NCBI GenBank assembly: GCA_963770505.1
Contig: CAVYPR010000002.1
Span: 1 to 64,000, forward strand
Length of the DNA stretch: 64,000 nt
DNA from: CAVYPR01 sp963770505
Lineage (GTDB): Bacteria; Actinomycetota; Acidimicrobiia; Acidimicrobiales; RAAP-2
Direction: 5' to 3'
Position 1 is the stretch's first letter, and each line of letters begins with the position of its first letter. The notes beneath the pieces are model-generated. The model did no database searches, was not told where the DNA came from, and saw only the letters and a list, made by a program, of their open reading frames with translations. Shown in pieces: positions 8,191 to 17,799 of this stretch. A program made the translations under genes and the position numbers.

Positions 8191-8868
8191 TCATGTGAAG
8201 CGCTGACTTGCGTCATTGGCAACGCGCTGCGCAAGCCTCGGCATGCCCGACGGACCCCGGATGGTAAGGAAGGCGACTCGGTTGCCCTTACGAAGGACTA
8301 CTTCCTCCACGACAAATCGGTCGCTCCTACCGTCGTTTGTCAAAGAGAGATTCAGAGTTAGTGCCGTGGAGCCATCGTCGTACTTTGGGAACCTTGAGCG
8401 GCGGCCGGTCGCGTCACTGATGGTGGTGTGCGACCCGTGGGGCGCTAACGATGTTGCCCAGATGTGGGCATCGCAGGTAGCTGCTCGGCCGTCAGAGAAG
8501 ATCGAGATGAAAAGTTTCGCCATCTCGGTTGACCTGAATGTCAACACCGTCTCATCGATGCCCCGTCTGTCGGATGTATCCGTGAAGGAGGCATAAACAC
8601 CGCTTCCGATTGATGGAAGGCCCTCGCTCCAATTCTCACAGGAGGAGACGCGCTTGAATGTTAGAAAGTCCTTTGTGTCGCCGATGGCAGGCGGAAGTGT
8701 TACCGCCCATCCAGATGGAAGGTCCGAAGGCTGCAGCAGGCTGGAAAACGGCGCAGTCGCAGATCGAGGGGAACGAGACGCTCCGGCCTCAAGCGTTGAG
8801 ACGAAAACCGGGGTCAAAATTCCAAAGATCACAAGCAACGCAGCGCCCGTCACGCATTTGCGCTTCAT
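8191..8868 (-). CDS. Putative exported protein of unknown function
   Basis: This 225-residue protein starts MKRKC followed by a hydrophobic stretch (about residues 8-27), a typical signal peptide or lipid-free anchor. The mature region contains a PSDLPSGW segment near residue 48, which occurs in several actinobacterial exported proteins of unknown role, and two cysteines (SSCENW and AATCDAH) that could pair. GGGGAATGG just upstream of the ATG is a plausible ribosome site. It lies upstream of the sigma-serpin pair on the same strand but is separated from it by a 166-base gap. Function unknown. Confidence 0.55.
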   Translation of the reverse strand: MKRKCVTGAALLVIFGILTPVFVSTLEAGASRSPRSATAPFSSLLQPSDLPSGWAVTLPPAIGDTKDFLTFKRVSSCENWSEGLPSIGSGVYASFTDTSDRRGIDETVLTFRSTEMAKLFISIFSDGRAATCDAHIWATSLAPHGSHTTISDATGRRSRFPKYDDGSTALTLNLSLTNDGRSDRFVVEEVVLRKGNRVAFLTIRGPSGMPRLAQRVANDASQRFT

Positions 8869-8976
8869 CGGCCATTCCCCACGATGCAGACGCTAACGCG
8901 CACTGTCCCCGAAGATCACTCGGACGACTCGTACCCTCTTGACCCCTACCGCCGGCTTTGGGCACGACTCGGGCTG

Positions 8977-9840
8977 CTATGCCTCGGGCGAAACCATCGC
9001 GACCACGGGAGCGTTGAGATCGTCGTCTGTAAGGCCCGGGTACGTATGTGTGCCGGCGAAGACCTCACCCTTGTCGGTCGCCAGCAGGATCGAGTTTGAC
9101 GCCACCACCGGGCCATCCAGGGGAATCTTTGGCGGCTCAGCCAAGAAGCCATTGGGCTGCGGTGGCGACCATGTGAATGAGCAGACCAGCCCGTTGGACA
9201 AGGTCCCGGCATACCCCGTCCCATCACTGTTCGCGGTCATAGCGACGAGGGGAGTGCCTGGCCCAGAGCAGAGGGGCTCGTAAAACCGCGCGTTGCCGAA
9301 TGCGAAGACGCCCCCGTCTGACCCAGCCAGGTAGTAGCCACCACCTGATGCGTCCACGGCCATGCCCACGATTGGTTGGACAGGGGTCACCTTGTCGCCT
9401 GGGAGTGACCCATCGTAAACGGCGTTGCCGAAGGAAAAGACGCCACCGTCTGAGCCGACCATCCAGTACCCGCCACCTGTGGGGGTTGCGGCCATGCCGA
9501 CGATGTCGGTTACGTGTACGCCATCTGCCGGCAGCGACCCGTAAAAATGAGCATCGCCGAAGGCAAACACACCGCCGTCGGCACCAACCAGCCAGTAACC
9601 CTCGTCGCCGGGACCCGCTGCCATGCCAACGATTGGCGCGCCAAGTGCCTGCCCACCCATCGAACCGGAAAACGGTGCCGTGCCAAACGCGAAGACACCT
9701 CCGTCAGCTGCCGCCAACCAGTAACTCGCCGATTGACTTGTGAGAGTTGCGCTACACGCACTGTCCAGAGCCAAGAACGGGACGACGGCTCCAACGGCGA
9801 CCACAACCGCGATGCTTCGCCTCGTGATCCTTGCCAACAT
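8977..9840 (-). CDS. Secreted beta-propeller-like repeat protein
   Basis: The 287-residue product has a signal peptide (MLARITRRSIAVVVAVGAV and following) and then about six repeats of 41-48 residues. The first four are clear, each built as GYW(L/M)VxxDGGVFAFGxAxFYGS followed by IVGMA; the last two are degenerate. Similar tandem repeats are common in secreted Acidimicrobiia proteins and probably fold as a beta-propeller; the role may be adhesion, ligand binding or presentation of a fused domain, but no extra domain is present here. The ATG at 9840 is chosen over an in-frame upstream start (9951) because AGAAGGTGG lies at ribosome-site distance and the signal peptide then begins at residue 1. 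Confidence 0.75.
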   Translation of the reverse strand: MLARITRRSIAVVVAVGAVVPFLALDSACSATLTSQSASYWLAAADGGVFAFGTAPFSGSMGGQALGAPIVGMAAGPGDEGYWLVGADGGVFAFGDAHFYGSLPADGVHVTDIVGMAATPTGGGYWMVGSDGGVFSFGNAVYDGSLPGDKVTPVQPIVGMAVDASGGGYYLAGSDGGVFAFGNARFYEPLCSGPGTPLVAMTANSDGTGYAGTLSNGLVCSFTWSPPQPNGFLAEPPKIPLDGPVVASNSILLATDKGEVFAGTHTYPGLTDDDLNAPVVAMVSPEA

Positions 9841-10066
9841 CACGGCCCACCTTCTGACGACGTCGTGCGCGGCGATTCCGCGCTCGACCACATGATGCCA
9901 CTGACTTTGGATGATGGCACTGACTCTGGCGTGCCGAGATTGCGCAGTCACGCGGGCCCTGCGGTGCCCCCTACCGCCGCTTCCACGCCCATCCCGTGGG
10001 TAGCCCAGAACGCCGGCTCTGCCGCCCTGTCAGCATGACCCACTCTTTCGCGTACCCTGGTTTTCG

Positions 10067-10630
10067 GTGAGCTTTTTTGAACCGCTTCTCCCTTCGCCAG
10101 AACCTTCTGAACGTCAGTGGGCGCCACCGGCGTGGGATCGACCTTCGGAAGGCACCTTGCCTACGACCTTGGCCGTCAATGCGGTGCTTACCAAGGAGGA
10201 AGCGGCTGTTGTCGCCATCCCCTCGCTGGACGTCTACCCGAATGGATTCCGCGTCAATGTCCAGATCCTCATGAATCCCCGGCATAGCCAAGAGATCCGA
10301 GCTCTGATGCATCGTCCACCCACGGGCTTGGTGCGGATTGGGGTTCGCTTTGCTGACGGCCGGGTGGGTGGGCGCGGACCGGCTCGCGCCAGAAACGAGT
10401 TGACCAAGGATCACGACGGAGTTCCCACCGAACCCTTTGTCGGATTTGCAGGGGGAGGAGGTGGAAGCGGTGGTTGGAGATTTGGCGCCTGGGTCTTTCC
10501 GTTGCCGCCCGACGGACCCTTGGAGATCTTTGTTGCGCTTCCTCCTCCTGCTCACGGTGAATACAGGACCGTCGTGGATGGCTCTGAAGTGCGATCCGCG
10601 GCAGAGAGGGCCCAAATCATTTGGAGCTGA
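10067..10630 (+). CDS. Hypothetical protein
   Basis: This 187-residue protein has no recognised domain. It has a proline-rich N-terminus (PLLPSPEPSERQWAPPAWDR), a central conserved-looking segment with PNGFRVNVQI and GLVRIGVRFADGR, then a glycine run (GGGGGSGGW) before a hydrophobic WVFPLPPDGPLEIFVALP. No signal peptide or membrane helix is seen, so it is probably cytoplasmic. A TACCCT box eight bases before the GTG suggests a near-leaderless transcript. Neighbours are also small unknown genes. Confidence 0.6.
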   Translation: MSFFEPLLPSPEPSERQWAPPAWDRPSEGTLPTTLAVNAVLTKEEAAVVAIPSLDVYPNGFRVNVQILMNPRHSQEIRALMHRPPTGLVRIGVRFADGRVGGRGPARARNELTKDHDGVPTEPFVGFAGGGGGSGGWRFGAWVFPLPPDGPLEIFVALPPPAHGEYRTVVDGSEVRSAAERAQIIWS

Positions 10631-10753
10631 GTTAGGTTTACCGTCTGGCCCCCGAGGATATCCGCCAGGCAAAGTCTGATCGCATCTTGGTGCAGAGGGA
10701 CAGGCGGTCTCTTGCACCCTCGGAGCCCAAGGACGGCATGTTGGGAGGGCGCT

Positions 10754-11044
10754 ATGTCAGACAGCGAATTGACTGGGCGGCGACGGAATCTAGATGATGC
10801 GACGTGGGTGGAGTATTTCGTAGACGCAAGTGGCCCGTGGCTTATGTATCACTTCCCGGGCAACAACGATCCAAGCAACCGGGTTCCAGAGCCGCTGGAC
10901 GTTCACACGTTCACTTTGGATGAACGCAGCGCGATTCTTGTCGAGAACCACTTGCGCGAACGGTTCGGACGTGTCGTCCGTCGCGAACACGGTCCGCCCG
11001 CAATTGTGGCGACGTGGGAACTCGATCCGAAATCAGGCGGTTAG
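10754..11044 (+). CDS. Small hypothetical protein
   Basis: The 96-residue product is not recognised. It is hydrophilic, with WVEYFVDASGPWLMYHFPG in the first half and LDERSAILVENHLRERFG in the second. The ATG at 10754 is preferred over an upstream in-frame start at 10712 because GGGAGGG lies five bases before it. It lies 123 bases after the preceding hypothetical gene on the same strand. Probably cytoplasmic; function unknown. Confidence 0.5.
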   Translation: MSDSELTGRRRNLDDATWVEYFVDASGPWLMYHFPGNNDPSNRVPEPLDVHTFTLDERSAILVENHLRERFGRVVRREHGPPAIVATWELDPKSGG

Positions 11045-11272
11045 CAGAGTCCCTCTCTAGCAGAGACGCCTGTACTACGGCACGTCTGGGAATGTCCCAT
11101 ACCAACGACAATGTCCTTAAGGGTCCATCGCCTGGCAGCTGGTTCTCAATAGCTTCGGGAGCGGGGCGCAGTCGCTGGACCACGCTTCGGTTTCTGCAAT
11201 GCTGGACTCAGGTTCGTCCCAGCAGCCGTTCACAACGGCGCAGCGAGAGGCATTTCCAGCTAGGTTCGCCAT

Positions 11273-12151
11273 GTGGCTGGCGAGGAGCGGAATGTGCGTG
11301 TCGCCGGTGTCACGCTTCGGGTGCGCGAAGCAGGCGTTGCTGACGGAGAGCCGGTCATCCATTTCCACGGGACGCCTGGCTCACGCTTGGAGATGGCGTG
11401 GGCAGACGACGTGGTCTCCGCGGCGGGAGTGCGCATGCTTGCCTTCGACCGACCGGGGTACGGGTCGTCGACCCAAGCGCCGTTCTCGTTGGGGTCCGTG
11501 GCAACAATGACTCTTGAGCTGGCCAACGAGATGGGTCTCGAGCGATTCCGGACCACCGGTTGGTCCGGTGGCGGCCCGTTTGCCCTAGCGACTGCGGCGT
11601 CGGCCCCGGACCGAGTACAGGCGGTCGGAGTCATTGCCGGCGGGGGCCCGTTCCAGTTGGTTCCAGGAGCCCTACAGGGGCTGTCGGAAGGCGACAAGGC
11701 AGCCGAGCGGCTGCTGCCCGACAACCCCGAGGGCGCTGCAGCCGGATTTGCCGAGGGCTTCGATATGACCGGCGCTCTGGCAAGCCCCGAGGCTCTATAC
11801 GAGGCATTCGAACCGCTCCTGTGCGAGTGGGATCGGACCCAGTGGAAGGATCCGAGTCACGCGCAAGCCCTACTCGCCGACATGCGGGAAGCGCTGAAGT
11901 CAGGCGTGTGGGGATGCGCCTGGGACAACGTGGCTTGGATCGGCGCTTGGGACGTCGATCCGACCACAGTTCAGTGTCCCGTGCTGTTGTGGTACGGCAG
12001 CGAGGATCGCATGGCCACGCCGGAGCACGCACGTTGGTTAGACGCGAACTTGCCCGATGCCAAACTCATGATGTGGGAGGGAGAAGGGCACCTGCTGCCT
12101 TTCGCTCATCTGGCCGAGATGCTTCGAGAGCTACTGATCTACCCGGCGTAA
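11273..12151 (+). CDS. Alpha/beta-hydrolase
   Basis: This 292-residue protein has the complete alpha/beta-hydrolase set. HFHGTPGSR forms the oxyanion-hole HG region, GWSGGGP is the nucleophile elbow with Ser, YGSEDRM carries the likely catalytic Asp, and EGHLLPF carries His near the C-terminus. A cap region rich in Ala and Glu lies between the elbow and the Asp. It resembles small esterase or haloalkane-dehalogenase-like hydrolases; the substrate cannot be assigned. A TAGGTT box exactly six bases before the GTG indicates a leaderless mRNA and fixes the start; an overlapping ATG at 11271 is in another frame. Confidence 0.85.
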   Translation: MAGEERNVRVAGVTLRVREAGVADGEPVIHFHGTPGSRLEMAWADDVVSAAGVRMLAFDRPGYGSSTQAPFSLGSVATMTLELANEMGLERFRTTGWSGGGPFALATAASAPDRVQAVGVIAGGGPFQLVPGALQGLSEGDKAAERLLPDNPEGAAAGFAEGFDMTGALASPEALYEAFEPLLCEWDRTQWKDPSHAQALLADMREALKSGVWGCAWDNVAWIGAWDVDPTTVQCPVLLWYGSEDRMATPEHARWLDANLPDAKLMMWEGEGHLLPFAHLAEMLRELLIYPA

Positions 12152-12246
12152 CCCAAGGTGGGGAGGAGTGAGCGACAAGAGCACCTGGAACCACAGGCGA
12201 AGCCAACCAGATCGGAAGGGGTGAATCTCCCGCTACGTTGGCAGCG

Positions 12247-12795
12247 ATGCCTGTTGCTCATGATCACATGGGGTTCGTCGACTCGGTCACCATCTCCTTG
12301 CGGAAGGCCGATGTTCGCCCATGGGCCGAGAAGTGGATCTTCGTCCTGCACCAACTTGAACGACTCCGAGCCGTGTATGACGGAACGGACCGACCACGAG
12401 GCACCCTGGACATCGAGGGATTGGCGATGAGCTTCTTCGTGGAGTGCGATCACCTCGAGGATTGGATGAAGCGAGACCCTGCGCCGCTCCCCGGCCTCAC
12501 CGGCAAACAAAGGCGAGAGTTTCGCAAAGCCGTCGTTGCCTTTCACGACTCTGACGTGGCTCTGCGCCAATGCTCGAACATCTGCAATGCCCACAAGCAC
12601 TACGGGAGGGATGACGGCCTACTAGTCGCTCGCATCCGGACTATCAGCGAACTGCCGCCGGGATGGCGGGTCACCATCGACCTGGATTGGCCGAAGCCCA
12701 CAAGCCCAACGGTGGACGCTCTGGAGTTAGCCGACCAGTGCGTAGCCGCCTGGAAGGGCTTCTTCGCGGCGAACGGCATCCACGAACCCACCTGA
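12247..12795 (+). CDS. Hypothetical cytoplasmic protein
   Basis: This 182-residue protein is not assigned to a family. The middle contains CSNICNAHKHYGR, a His/Cys-rich patch typical of a group of actinobacterial proteins of unknown role, and the N-terminal half is predicted helical (WAEKWIFVLHQLERLRAVYD). No export signal is seen. The ATG at 12247 is used because TACGTT lies seven bases upstream; an in-frame TTG at 12238 is less likely. The gene is convergent with the next one across a hairpin. Confidence 0.6.
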   Translation: MPVAHDHMGFVDSVTISLRKADVRPWAEKWIFVLHQLERLRAVYDGTDRPRGTLDIEGLAMSFFVECDHLEDWMKRDPAPLPGLTGKQRREFRKAVVAFHDSDVALRQCSNICNAHKHYGRDDGLLVARIRTISELPPGWRVTIDLDWPKPTSPTVDALELADQCVAAWKGFFAANGIHEPT

Positions 12796-12936
12796 CAAAC
12801 CCGCCACGGCGGTAGCCTCGAAACAGCTAGCACACAGAAGTGGCTGGTCGGCCCTGGAGTGACCGGGCCACTACGGACACCTGACCCCTAACATGCGGCC
12901 CATTCGGGTCCAAGGGTGACACCGAACGCCGGGCGG

Positions 12937-12961
12937 GGGACACCGACCCGGAAGGTGTCCC
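12937..12961. terminator. Hairpin between convergent genes, candidate bidirectional terminator
   Basis: GGGACACC at 12937-12944 pairs with GGTGTCCC at 12954-12961 around a nine-base loop. It lies between two convergent genes and directly after one copy of the dispersed MCGCCGG repeat. There is no T-tract, as is common for actinobacterial terminators. Confidence 0.5.
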
Positions 12962-12976
12962 GCGCACAACCATCCC

Positions 12977-13456
12977 CTACGCGCCAGCGGCGAGACGGAC
13001 AACCTCGGATGCGAGCTGACGTGCAAGGTCGTCGCTCGCGCCACCACCGACGAGTGCCATCGCCGACCGTGGTCGAGCACAGCAGCGAAGCTCAGCAACC
13101 CCATTCTCTCGACCATCACACAGAACGCAGAGTTCGTATCCCTGTCGAGCCGACTGCAAGGGGATTCGACCGAAGGGCACCGGATCTCCGAGCCAGCCAA
13201 CGACATACTTGCCATGAAGAACGCGAATCCCTGACCCTCCGAGGTTCTCAATGGCGCGCGTTGCTACAGGAACCTCCGAGCCAGCCGAGACTGCAACGGC
13301 CACTGGCACCACTCCTTCCGGCGCCCCGACAGATGGCGGCATCCACTGGCCCCGATTTGCCGCTCGGTGCCGGTCGGACCGAAACAAGGCGTAGGACCAT
13401 GCAACGAATGCTCCGATTATCACGATGAGAGCGACGACCACGAACACCAGGTTCAC
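12977..13456 (-). CDS. Small membrane-anchored hypothetical protein
   Basis: This 159-residue protein has a hydrophobic N-terminal helix (about residues 3-23, LVFVVVALIVIIGAFVAWSY) followed by a basic patch, so it is probably anchored with the rest in the cytoplasm. The soluble part has ELCVLCDGR and LRCCARP, giving four cysteines that could bind metal, and a helical C-terminus. TAGCGT seven bases before the GTG supports the start. No family is recognised. Confidence 0.55.
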   Translation of the reverse strand: MNLVFVVVALIVIIGAFVAWSYALFRSDRHRAANRGQWMPPSVGAPEGVVPVAVAVSAGSEVPVATRAIENLGGSGIRVLHGKYVVGWLGDPVPFGRIPLQSARQGYELCVLCDGRENGVAELRCCARPRSAMALVGGGASDDLARQLASEVVRLAAGA

Positions 13457-13644
13457 TCCGACAACGCTAGACCTGTGCCTCCGTAGTGCATCGACTTGCG
13501 ACTCCGGCCCTCAGACTGCAATCGGGCGGAGTGCCCCTAATCCCATTCAGCATCCTCGGCACACCTGTCACCGAACGCCGGGTGGTGGGCACCGTCCCGC
13601 CGCGGCACCTATGCGCTAGCAGCCAGCCCTTCCGCTGATTGGCC

Positions 13645-14436
13645 TCAGTTGGCAGTGCCCCGCAAGGCAAGCGCGAATCGGGCGCCCCAGCGGACCTCCA
13701 ACCCCTCGTCCTCGTTGGCTGCCTCCTGGAGCGCCTCGACGACCCCGTCGCCGGGCATGATCCCCAGGGTTCGAGCGGCGTCCCGGCGCACGCCCGGATG
13801 GACGTCGTGCTCAAGGCAACTCGTCACACAGGCCAAAGTCCGAGCTTCTCGAAGGCTCTGCCGCTCCCGGATCATCTGCAAGGCAAGGATTCTCGCAACT
13901 ACCTTGTCATCGAAGAGGTTTTCCAGCACCTGCGAATCCGACCAAGCACGACCGTCCGGAACTAGCGGGTTCTCCTTGAACGCAAAGGCGTCATTTGTCG
14001 GCCGCCTAGGAGGCGTGGGAAACCTCCGTGACCAATTCACATCCACCTTGCCAGCGAAACTGGGGTCCGCGAACAGTGCCTGGATCGCGGGCAACGCGTA
14101 GTCCCGCATTGCACGAACCACCGCGGCGGCAGTGACAGACGCCGATGCCTCGGTGGTTACCCGCCACCAGGTGCCTTCCATCTCGGGAAGCAGATGTCCA
14201 AGCCGACCTATGCCGAACGTGGCTCCGGTCGATTCGTTGCGAGCCCCGATGTTGAACGTGAACTCCACTTCGTCCTTGGTGTTCCATCGCGACTTCTGCA
14301 GGACCACCCCGGCCCGCATCGGACCCTCCTGGTAACGGAAGTCGCGGGTCCTCCCCGTGAACCCCAGCTCCCTAACCGCCGGACCCACCCGATCGCGCAT
14401 CATTGCGGCGAAGCACTCCTGGGACGAGAAGTCCAC
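13645..14436 (-). CDS. DUF4304-like protein with C-terminal HEAT-like repeat
   Basis: The 263-residue protein has an N-terminal part resembling DUF4304: LGFTGRTRDFRY, then VVLQKSRWNTKDEVEFTFNI, and WWRVTT further on. The last 60 residues form HEAT-like helices (EHDVHPGVRRDAARTLG and VVEALQEAANEDEGLEVRWG). The function of the family is unknown; HEAT-type repeats usually bind proteins. TAGCCT lies exactly six bases upstream of the GTG, a leaderless start. The gene is downstream of the helicase on the same strand but 230 bases away. Confidence 0.65.
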   Translation of the reverse strand: MDFSSQECFAAMMRDRVGPAVRELGFTGRTRDFRYQEGPMRAGVVLQKSRWNTKDEVEFTFNIGARNESTGATFGIGRLGHLLPEMEGTWWRVTTEASASVTAAAVVRAMRDYALPAIQALFADPSFAGKVDVNWSRRFPTPPRRPTNDAFAFKENPLVPDGRAWSDSQVLENLFDDKVVARILALQMIRERQSLREARTLACVTSCLEHDVHPGVRRDAARTLGIMPGDGVVEALQEAANEDEGLEVRWGARFALALRGTAN

Positions 14437-14664
14437 TCCGACAGGCTACGCGCCAGCTCTGCAAAGGGAGTGCTGTCAGTACGCCCTGCCCCCTAACGGC
14501 GGCCGCCTGCTGTACCAGAGGCTCGCCCCTACCGCCGGCTCGGTGCCAACGCCGAGGACGTCTGAAGACAGGCGGCGTGGGTCACTTCCTCAGGAAATGA
14601 AGCCAAACTCGTATGACGAGTCGTCACGAGCGTTGCGATCAACTGCGGAACTCCAGCCGACGCT

Positions 14665-17355
14665 TCACCGCTTATTGAGCGACCGCGTGTAGGTGCAACG
14701 AGGGAAGGACGAGCAACCGAGGAACTGGCCGTACAGTCCCTTGCGTGGGAGGAGGGCGCCCTTCTTGCATTCTGGGCAGACTTGGACAGGAGCAACTCCG
14801 CCACTCTCAAGACTCGTCGTCTCGCCAATGCCATTTCTACCGACATTGCCGTCCACAGTTACCTGGCCCTCGTCGATGAGCTCTACGACGAAAGGTGACA
14901 TCCGATGAGGATCGGTGATGAGGGTCACGGCGCGCCGTGCGCGGGTGAGCGCCACGTAGAACAGGCGCCGCTCCTCGGCATGCTCGTAGGTGTCGGGCGC
15001 CGGCATGGCCAGGTGCAGCACCGGGTCATCCGTAATGGCGCTGGGGAAGCCGTACGTGCCGGCGACCATGCCGGGGAGCACGATGTAGTCAGCTTCGAGG
15101 CCCTTGGAAGCGTGCACAGTTCGAAACCTCACTTCGAGATTGCTCGGTATGGCACGGGGCATGACGTTGGACTCGAAGTGGTACCGCCCAAGTACGTTGA
15201 CCGTGACAGTCCCCGAAGCTCCGACCGGCACAGTGCCATTGGCAATGCTGTTGGAGAGTATCGCGAGGTAGTCGGCGAGCGCCGTACTGGCGTTGCCCGA
15301 GCGCACCACGTTGACTAGCGCACCGTGTTCGGTGTGCGCGGAACGCATCGGCTTCTTGAATTGCATGGGATTCTTCGACACAAAGCGACTTGCGACGTCA
15401 CAGATGGTCTGGGGGCAGCGGAACGTGGTGGTCAAACTCATCTGGGGACCTTCACCGAACCATTCGCTGAACCCGGTCATCACGGAAAGGTCGGCACCGG
15501 CGAAGCGGTTGATCGACTGCCAATCGTCGCCGACGGCGAGGAGATACCGCGCGGGTTTGGCGAGCAATCCTCGCACTAGCCGTGCCCTGGCGCGGCTTGC
15601 GTCCTGAAACTCGTCGACCAGGACCAGCTCGTAGCCGAAGTCAACCCGGCCTGACTCGAGGTGGTCTGCCGCCTGGACGAGCATGTCCTCGAAGTCCACC
15701 GCCTGCTCCTCGGCGAGGCGGTGTTCCCACTCGGCGGCTATGGACCAGTACAGGTCGAGGAAGAGGCGGGTCTTGAACCCGGCCAGGTGTTTGAGATCCC
15801 CCTCGAGGCGTCTCTGAACTGCTTCCGCCGTCCACGAGTTCGACTTGACGTGACTCATGAAGGTGCGCACGAGGCGGCACAGGTCCTCGTGTTTCATGGG
15901 TTTGGCCCACTGGTCCTTCGGACTGCGCTCGGGATTCCAGTCGAGCGTCAAGCCCCGTTTCGTAAGCTCCTTTCCAAGCTCGTTGAGGCCGTCACCCCAG
16001 AGAATTCCGGCAAACGTGCTTTCGATGAGGTCCGTGTTGTTCTGGGCGTGGATACGCCGCTTCCACGCCATGGACTGCGCGTATCCCCGGAACGATGCCG
16101 GCGGCTCGCCGTCGCCGTTGAGAGCCCAATGCTCGTGCCAGACGTCGATTGCGGGGTAATAGAAGTCCGGCCGGTATTGGCTGTGGGTGGCGTCGGCGAC
16201 GTCGTGGACGTAGGGCCGCTCATAGTCGTATGTGACCCCGTTGAGGTAGAGGAAGTCGGCAATTAGCCGCTCTCCGTGGCTGCGGACAATGTGGCCACCG
16301 AAGGTCCGGTAGCCACTCTCTTTCCTGTGGGCGTCCCATCCGTCGGGCTCACATTCTTCAATGTCGATGGCAGCCCGAGCGAAGAGAATTCGGTAGAGAT
16401 CCCACCGATAGCGGAATTGCGAGTCGCGGTCACGCAGGTTGTCGACAATTCGCTCGATCACGCCCAGACCGTCCCCGCTCTCAAGCCAGGAAGCGAGGCG
16501 AGGCTTGACACCGGTGGCCCGGCCAATGACGTCAAGCCCAAAGGAGTGGAAGGTGGACGCCCGGACGCCGGTCGGATCGATGCCCGCGGCAGCAAAGCGA
16601 GCTTCGACCCGCTCCTGGAGTTCGTCGGCAGCCGCCCGGTTGAACGCAAGGAGCAGGATGCGTTCGGAATCTACCAGTCCTCTAGTAACGGCGTAAGCGG
16701 CGCGAGCGACCATCAACGAGGTCTTACCGGAGCCGGCGGCGGCAAGAACTTGGACGCGGTTGTCGAAGCAGATCACAGCCTTCGCTTGTTCGTCGGTCAG
16801 AGGAGTTTTCTCAATCGTGTCGAAGAATTGCCGGCGGGAGAGGAACTCGGAGGTCATGAAGGCCTCGTTGGCGGTGGCTACGGCCCGCTCCAGGTCAATT
16901 TCTAGGAGATCGAGAGCCGCGCGCTGCCCTGCGGTCAGGCTGCTTTCGACAGCCACTGCGCGGACTTGGTCAACCAAGCCTTGTGCTGGGCGGCTGGCCA
17001 GCAGAGTCTCCACGGTCTCGCGTGTCACCCACCGCCGCTCTGTCTTCGCCCGCAGGAATACCTGAGCGACGCTCTCGTACCAGGAGACGGCGGCCTTGAT
17101 CGCTGGAGTAAGGGAAAAGACGATGAGGGCTCGCTTGAGCCTCGTCGAGTCCGCTCTCGAGATTCCACGGAGGCAGAGAAGAACCCGGGCTCCATCGTGA
17201 AGATTGCAACGGAACCATCTGCGCCGGACAGACAGACAGGCAGCGCTTGTGGCCGCGACGGCGATCGTTCTTTCGGGCTGGACGACCCTTAGCTCTATGT
17301 CGGTCAGAGTTACGGTCCACCCTGGCCCGGACCATGCCGACTCTGCGGTGCTCAC
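14665..17355 (-). CDS. UvrD/HelD-type helicase with nuclease-like insert and zinc ribbon
   Basis: This 896-residue SF1A helicase resembles DNA helicase IV (HelD). The Walker A motif AAAGSGKT is near residue 205, STFHSFG is a Rep-like motif Ia, LVLVDEFQDAS (near 577) is Walker B, and RTVHASKGLEAD with YVALTRARR (near 803) are the C-terminal motifs. Between them, around residues 370-430, a stretch with FLYLNGVTYDYERPY and YRPDFYYP looks like a PD-(D/E)XK nuclease fold insert, as found in this helicase branch. The last 40 residues carry a topoisomerase-type zinc ribbon (CPECKKG and CSSFPRC). It should translocate on DNA with ATP hydrolysis, in repair or in defence. It is divergent from a zinc-hook ABC ATPase, so the two may work together. 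Confidence 0.87.
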   Translation of the reverse strand: MSTAESAWSGPGWTVTLTDIELRVVQPERTIAVAATSAACLSVRRRWFRCNLHDGARVLLCLRGISRADSTRLKRALIVFSLTPAIKAAVSWYESVAQVFLRAKTERRWVTRETVETLLASRPAQGLVDQVRAVAVESSLTAGQRAALDLLEIDLERAVATANEAFMTSEFLSRRQFFDTIEKTPLTDEQAKAVICFDNRVQVLAAAGSGKTSLMVARAAYAVTRGLVDSERILLLAFNRAAADELQERVEARFAAAGIDPTGVRASTFHSFGLDVIGRATGVKPRLASWLESGDGLGVIERIVDNLRDRDSQFRYRWDLYRILFARAAIDIEECEPDGWDAHRKESGYRTFGGHIVRSHGERLIADFLYLNGVTYDYERPYVHDVADATHSQYRPDFYYPAIDVWHEHWALNGDGEPPASFRGYAQSMAWKRRIHAQNNTDLIESTFAGILWGDGLNELGKELTKRGLTLDWNPERSPKDQWAKPMKHEDLCRLVRTFMSHVKSNSWTAEAVQRRLEGDLKHLAGFKTRLFLDLYWSIAAEWEHRLAEEQAVDFEDMLVQAADHLESGRVDFGYELVLVDEFQDASRARARLVRGLLAKPARYLLAVGDDWQSINRFAGADLSVMTGFSEWFGEGPQMSLTTTFRCPQTICDVASRFVSKNPMQFKKPMRSAHTEHGALVNVVRSGNASTALADYLAILSNSIANGTVPVGASGTVTVNVLGRYHFESNVMPRAIPSNLEVRFRTVHASKGLEADYIVLPGMVAGTYGFPSAITDDPVLHLAMPAPDTYEHAEERRLFYVALTRARRAVTLITDPHRMSPFVVELIDEGQVTVDGNVGRNGIGETTSLESGGVAPVQVCPECKKGALLPRKGLYGQFLGCSSFPRCTYTRSLNKR

Positions 17356-17799
17356 TGGACTGAATGTTTAGTCGCTGTCCAGTGGCATCACGTGCGTTGT
17401 GAGCGCGACCTACCCGTGAACAACGTGTCCCGATAACGCGCCCGCCGCGCCCCTGGGGGTTGCCTCCGACCGCCGGTTCTGCGGGCAGGTCTGCTCCGAC
17501 TTTCGTCGTATACGGACGATGGCCAAGGGTTGCTCACCCGCATGCAGCATGCTCTGGAGTTTGGAACGAGCACTCTTCCCAAATGTGAGGCGACACCGCA
17601 GGGCCGCGAACGCCGCGCGCCCGGCACCTCTTGGAATCGCATGCCAGTCAGAGGTGACCGCGGCGACTGTGGCCATCAGCACCCCACAGGGACAACCGCA
17701 TACCACTGCCGTGCCGTCCATCTCATCCGTCCGTGGTCCGTTGCGATACCGGGGGGCGTACACTTCTCCGAATGCGACGAGGCCACTTGAGTTGGCTGG
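17356..17799. other. Divergent intergenic region between helicase and ABC ATPase
   Basis: This 444-base stretch presumably holds the promoters of both divergent genes. On the helicase side, TAAACA lies nine bases before its GTG. One copy of the dispersed repeat (GACCGCCGG) is at about 17466-17475. Open frames crossing the region show no recognisable protein features. Confidence 0.4.

Noticed and set aside
17356..17799. Short frames between the helicase and ATPase as toxin-antitoxin genes
   Set aside because: They lack ribosome sites and any toxin or antitoxin motif, and they overlap each other on both strands.
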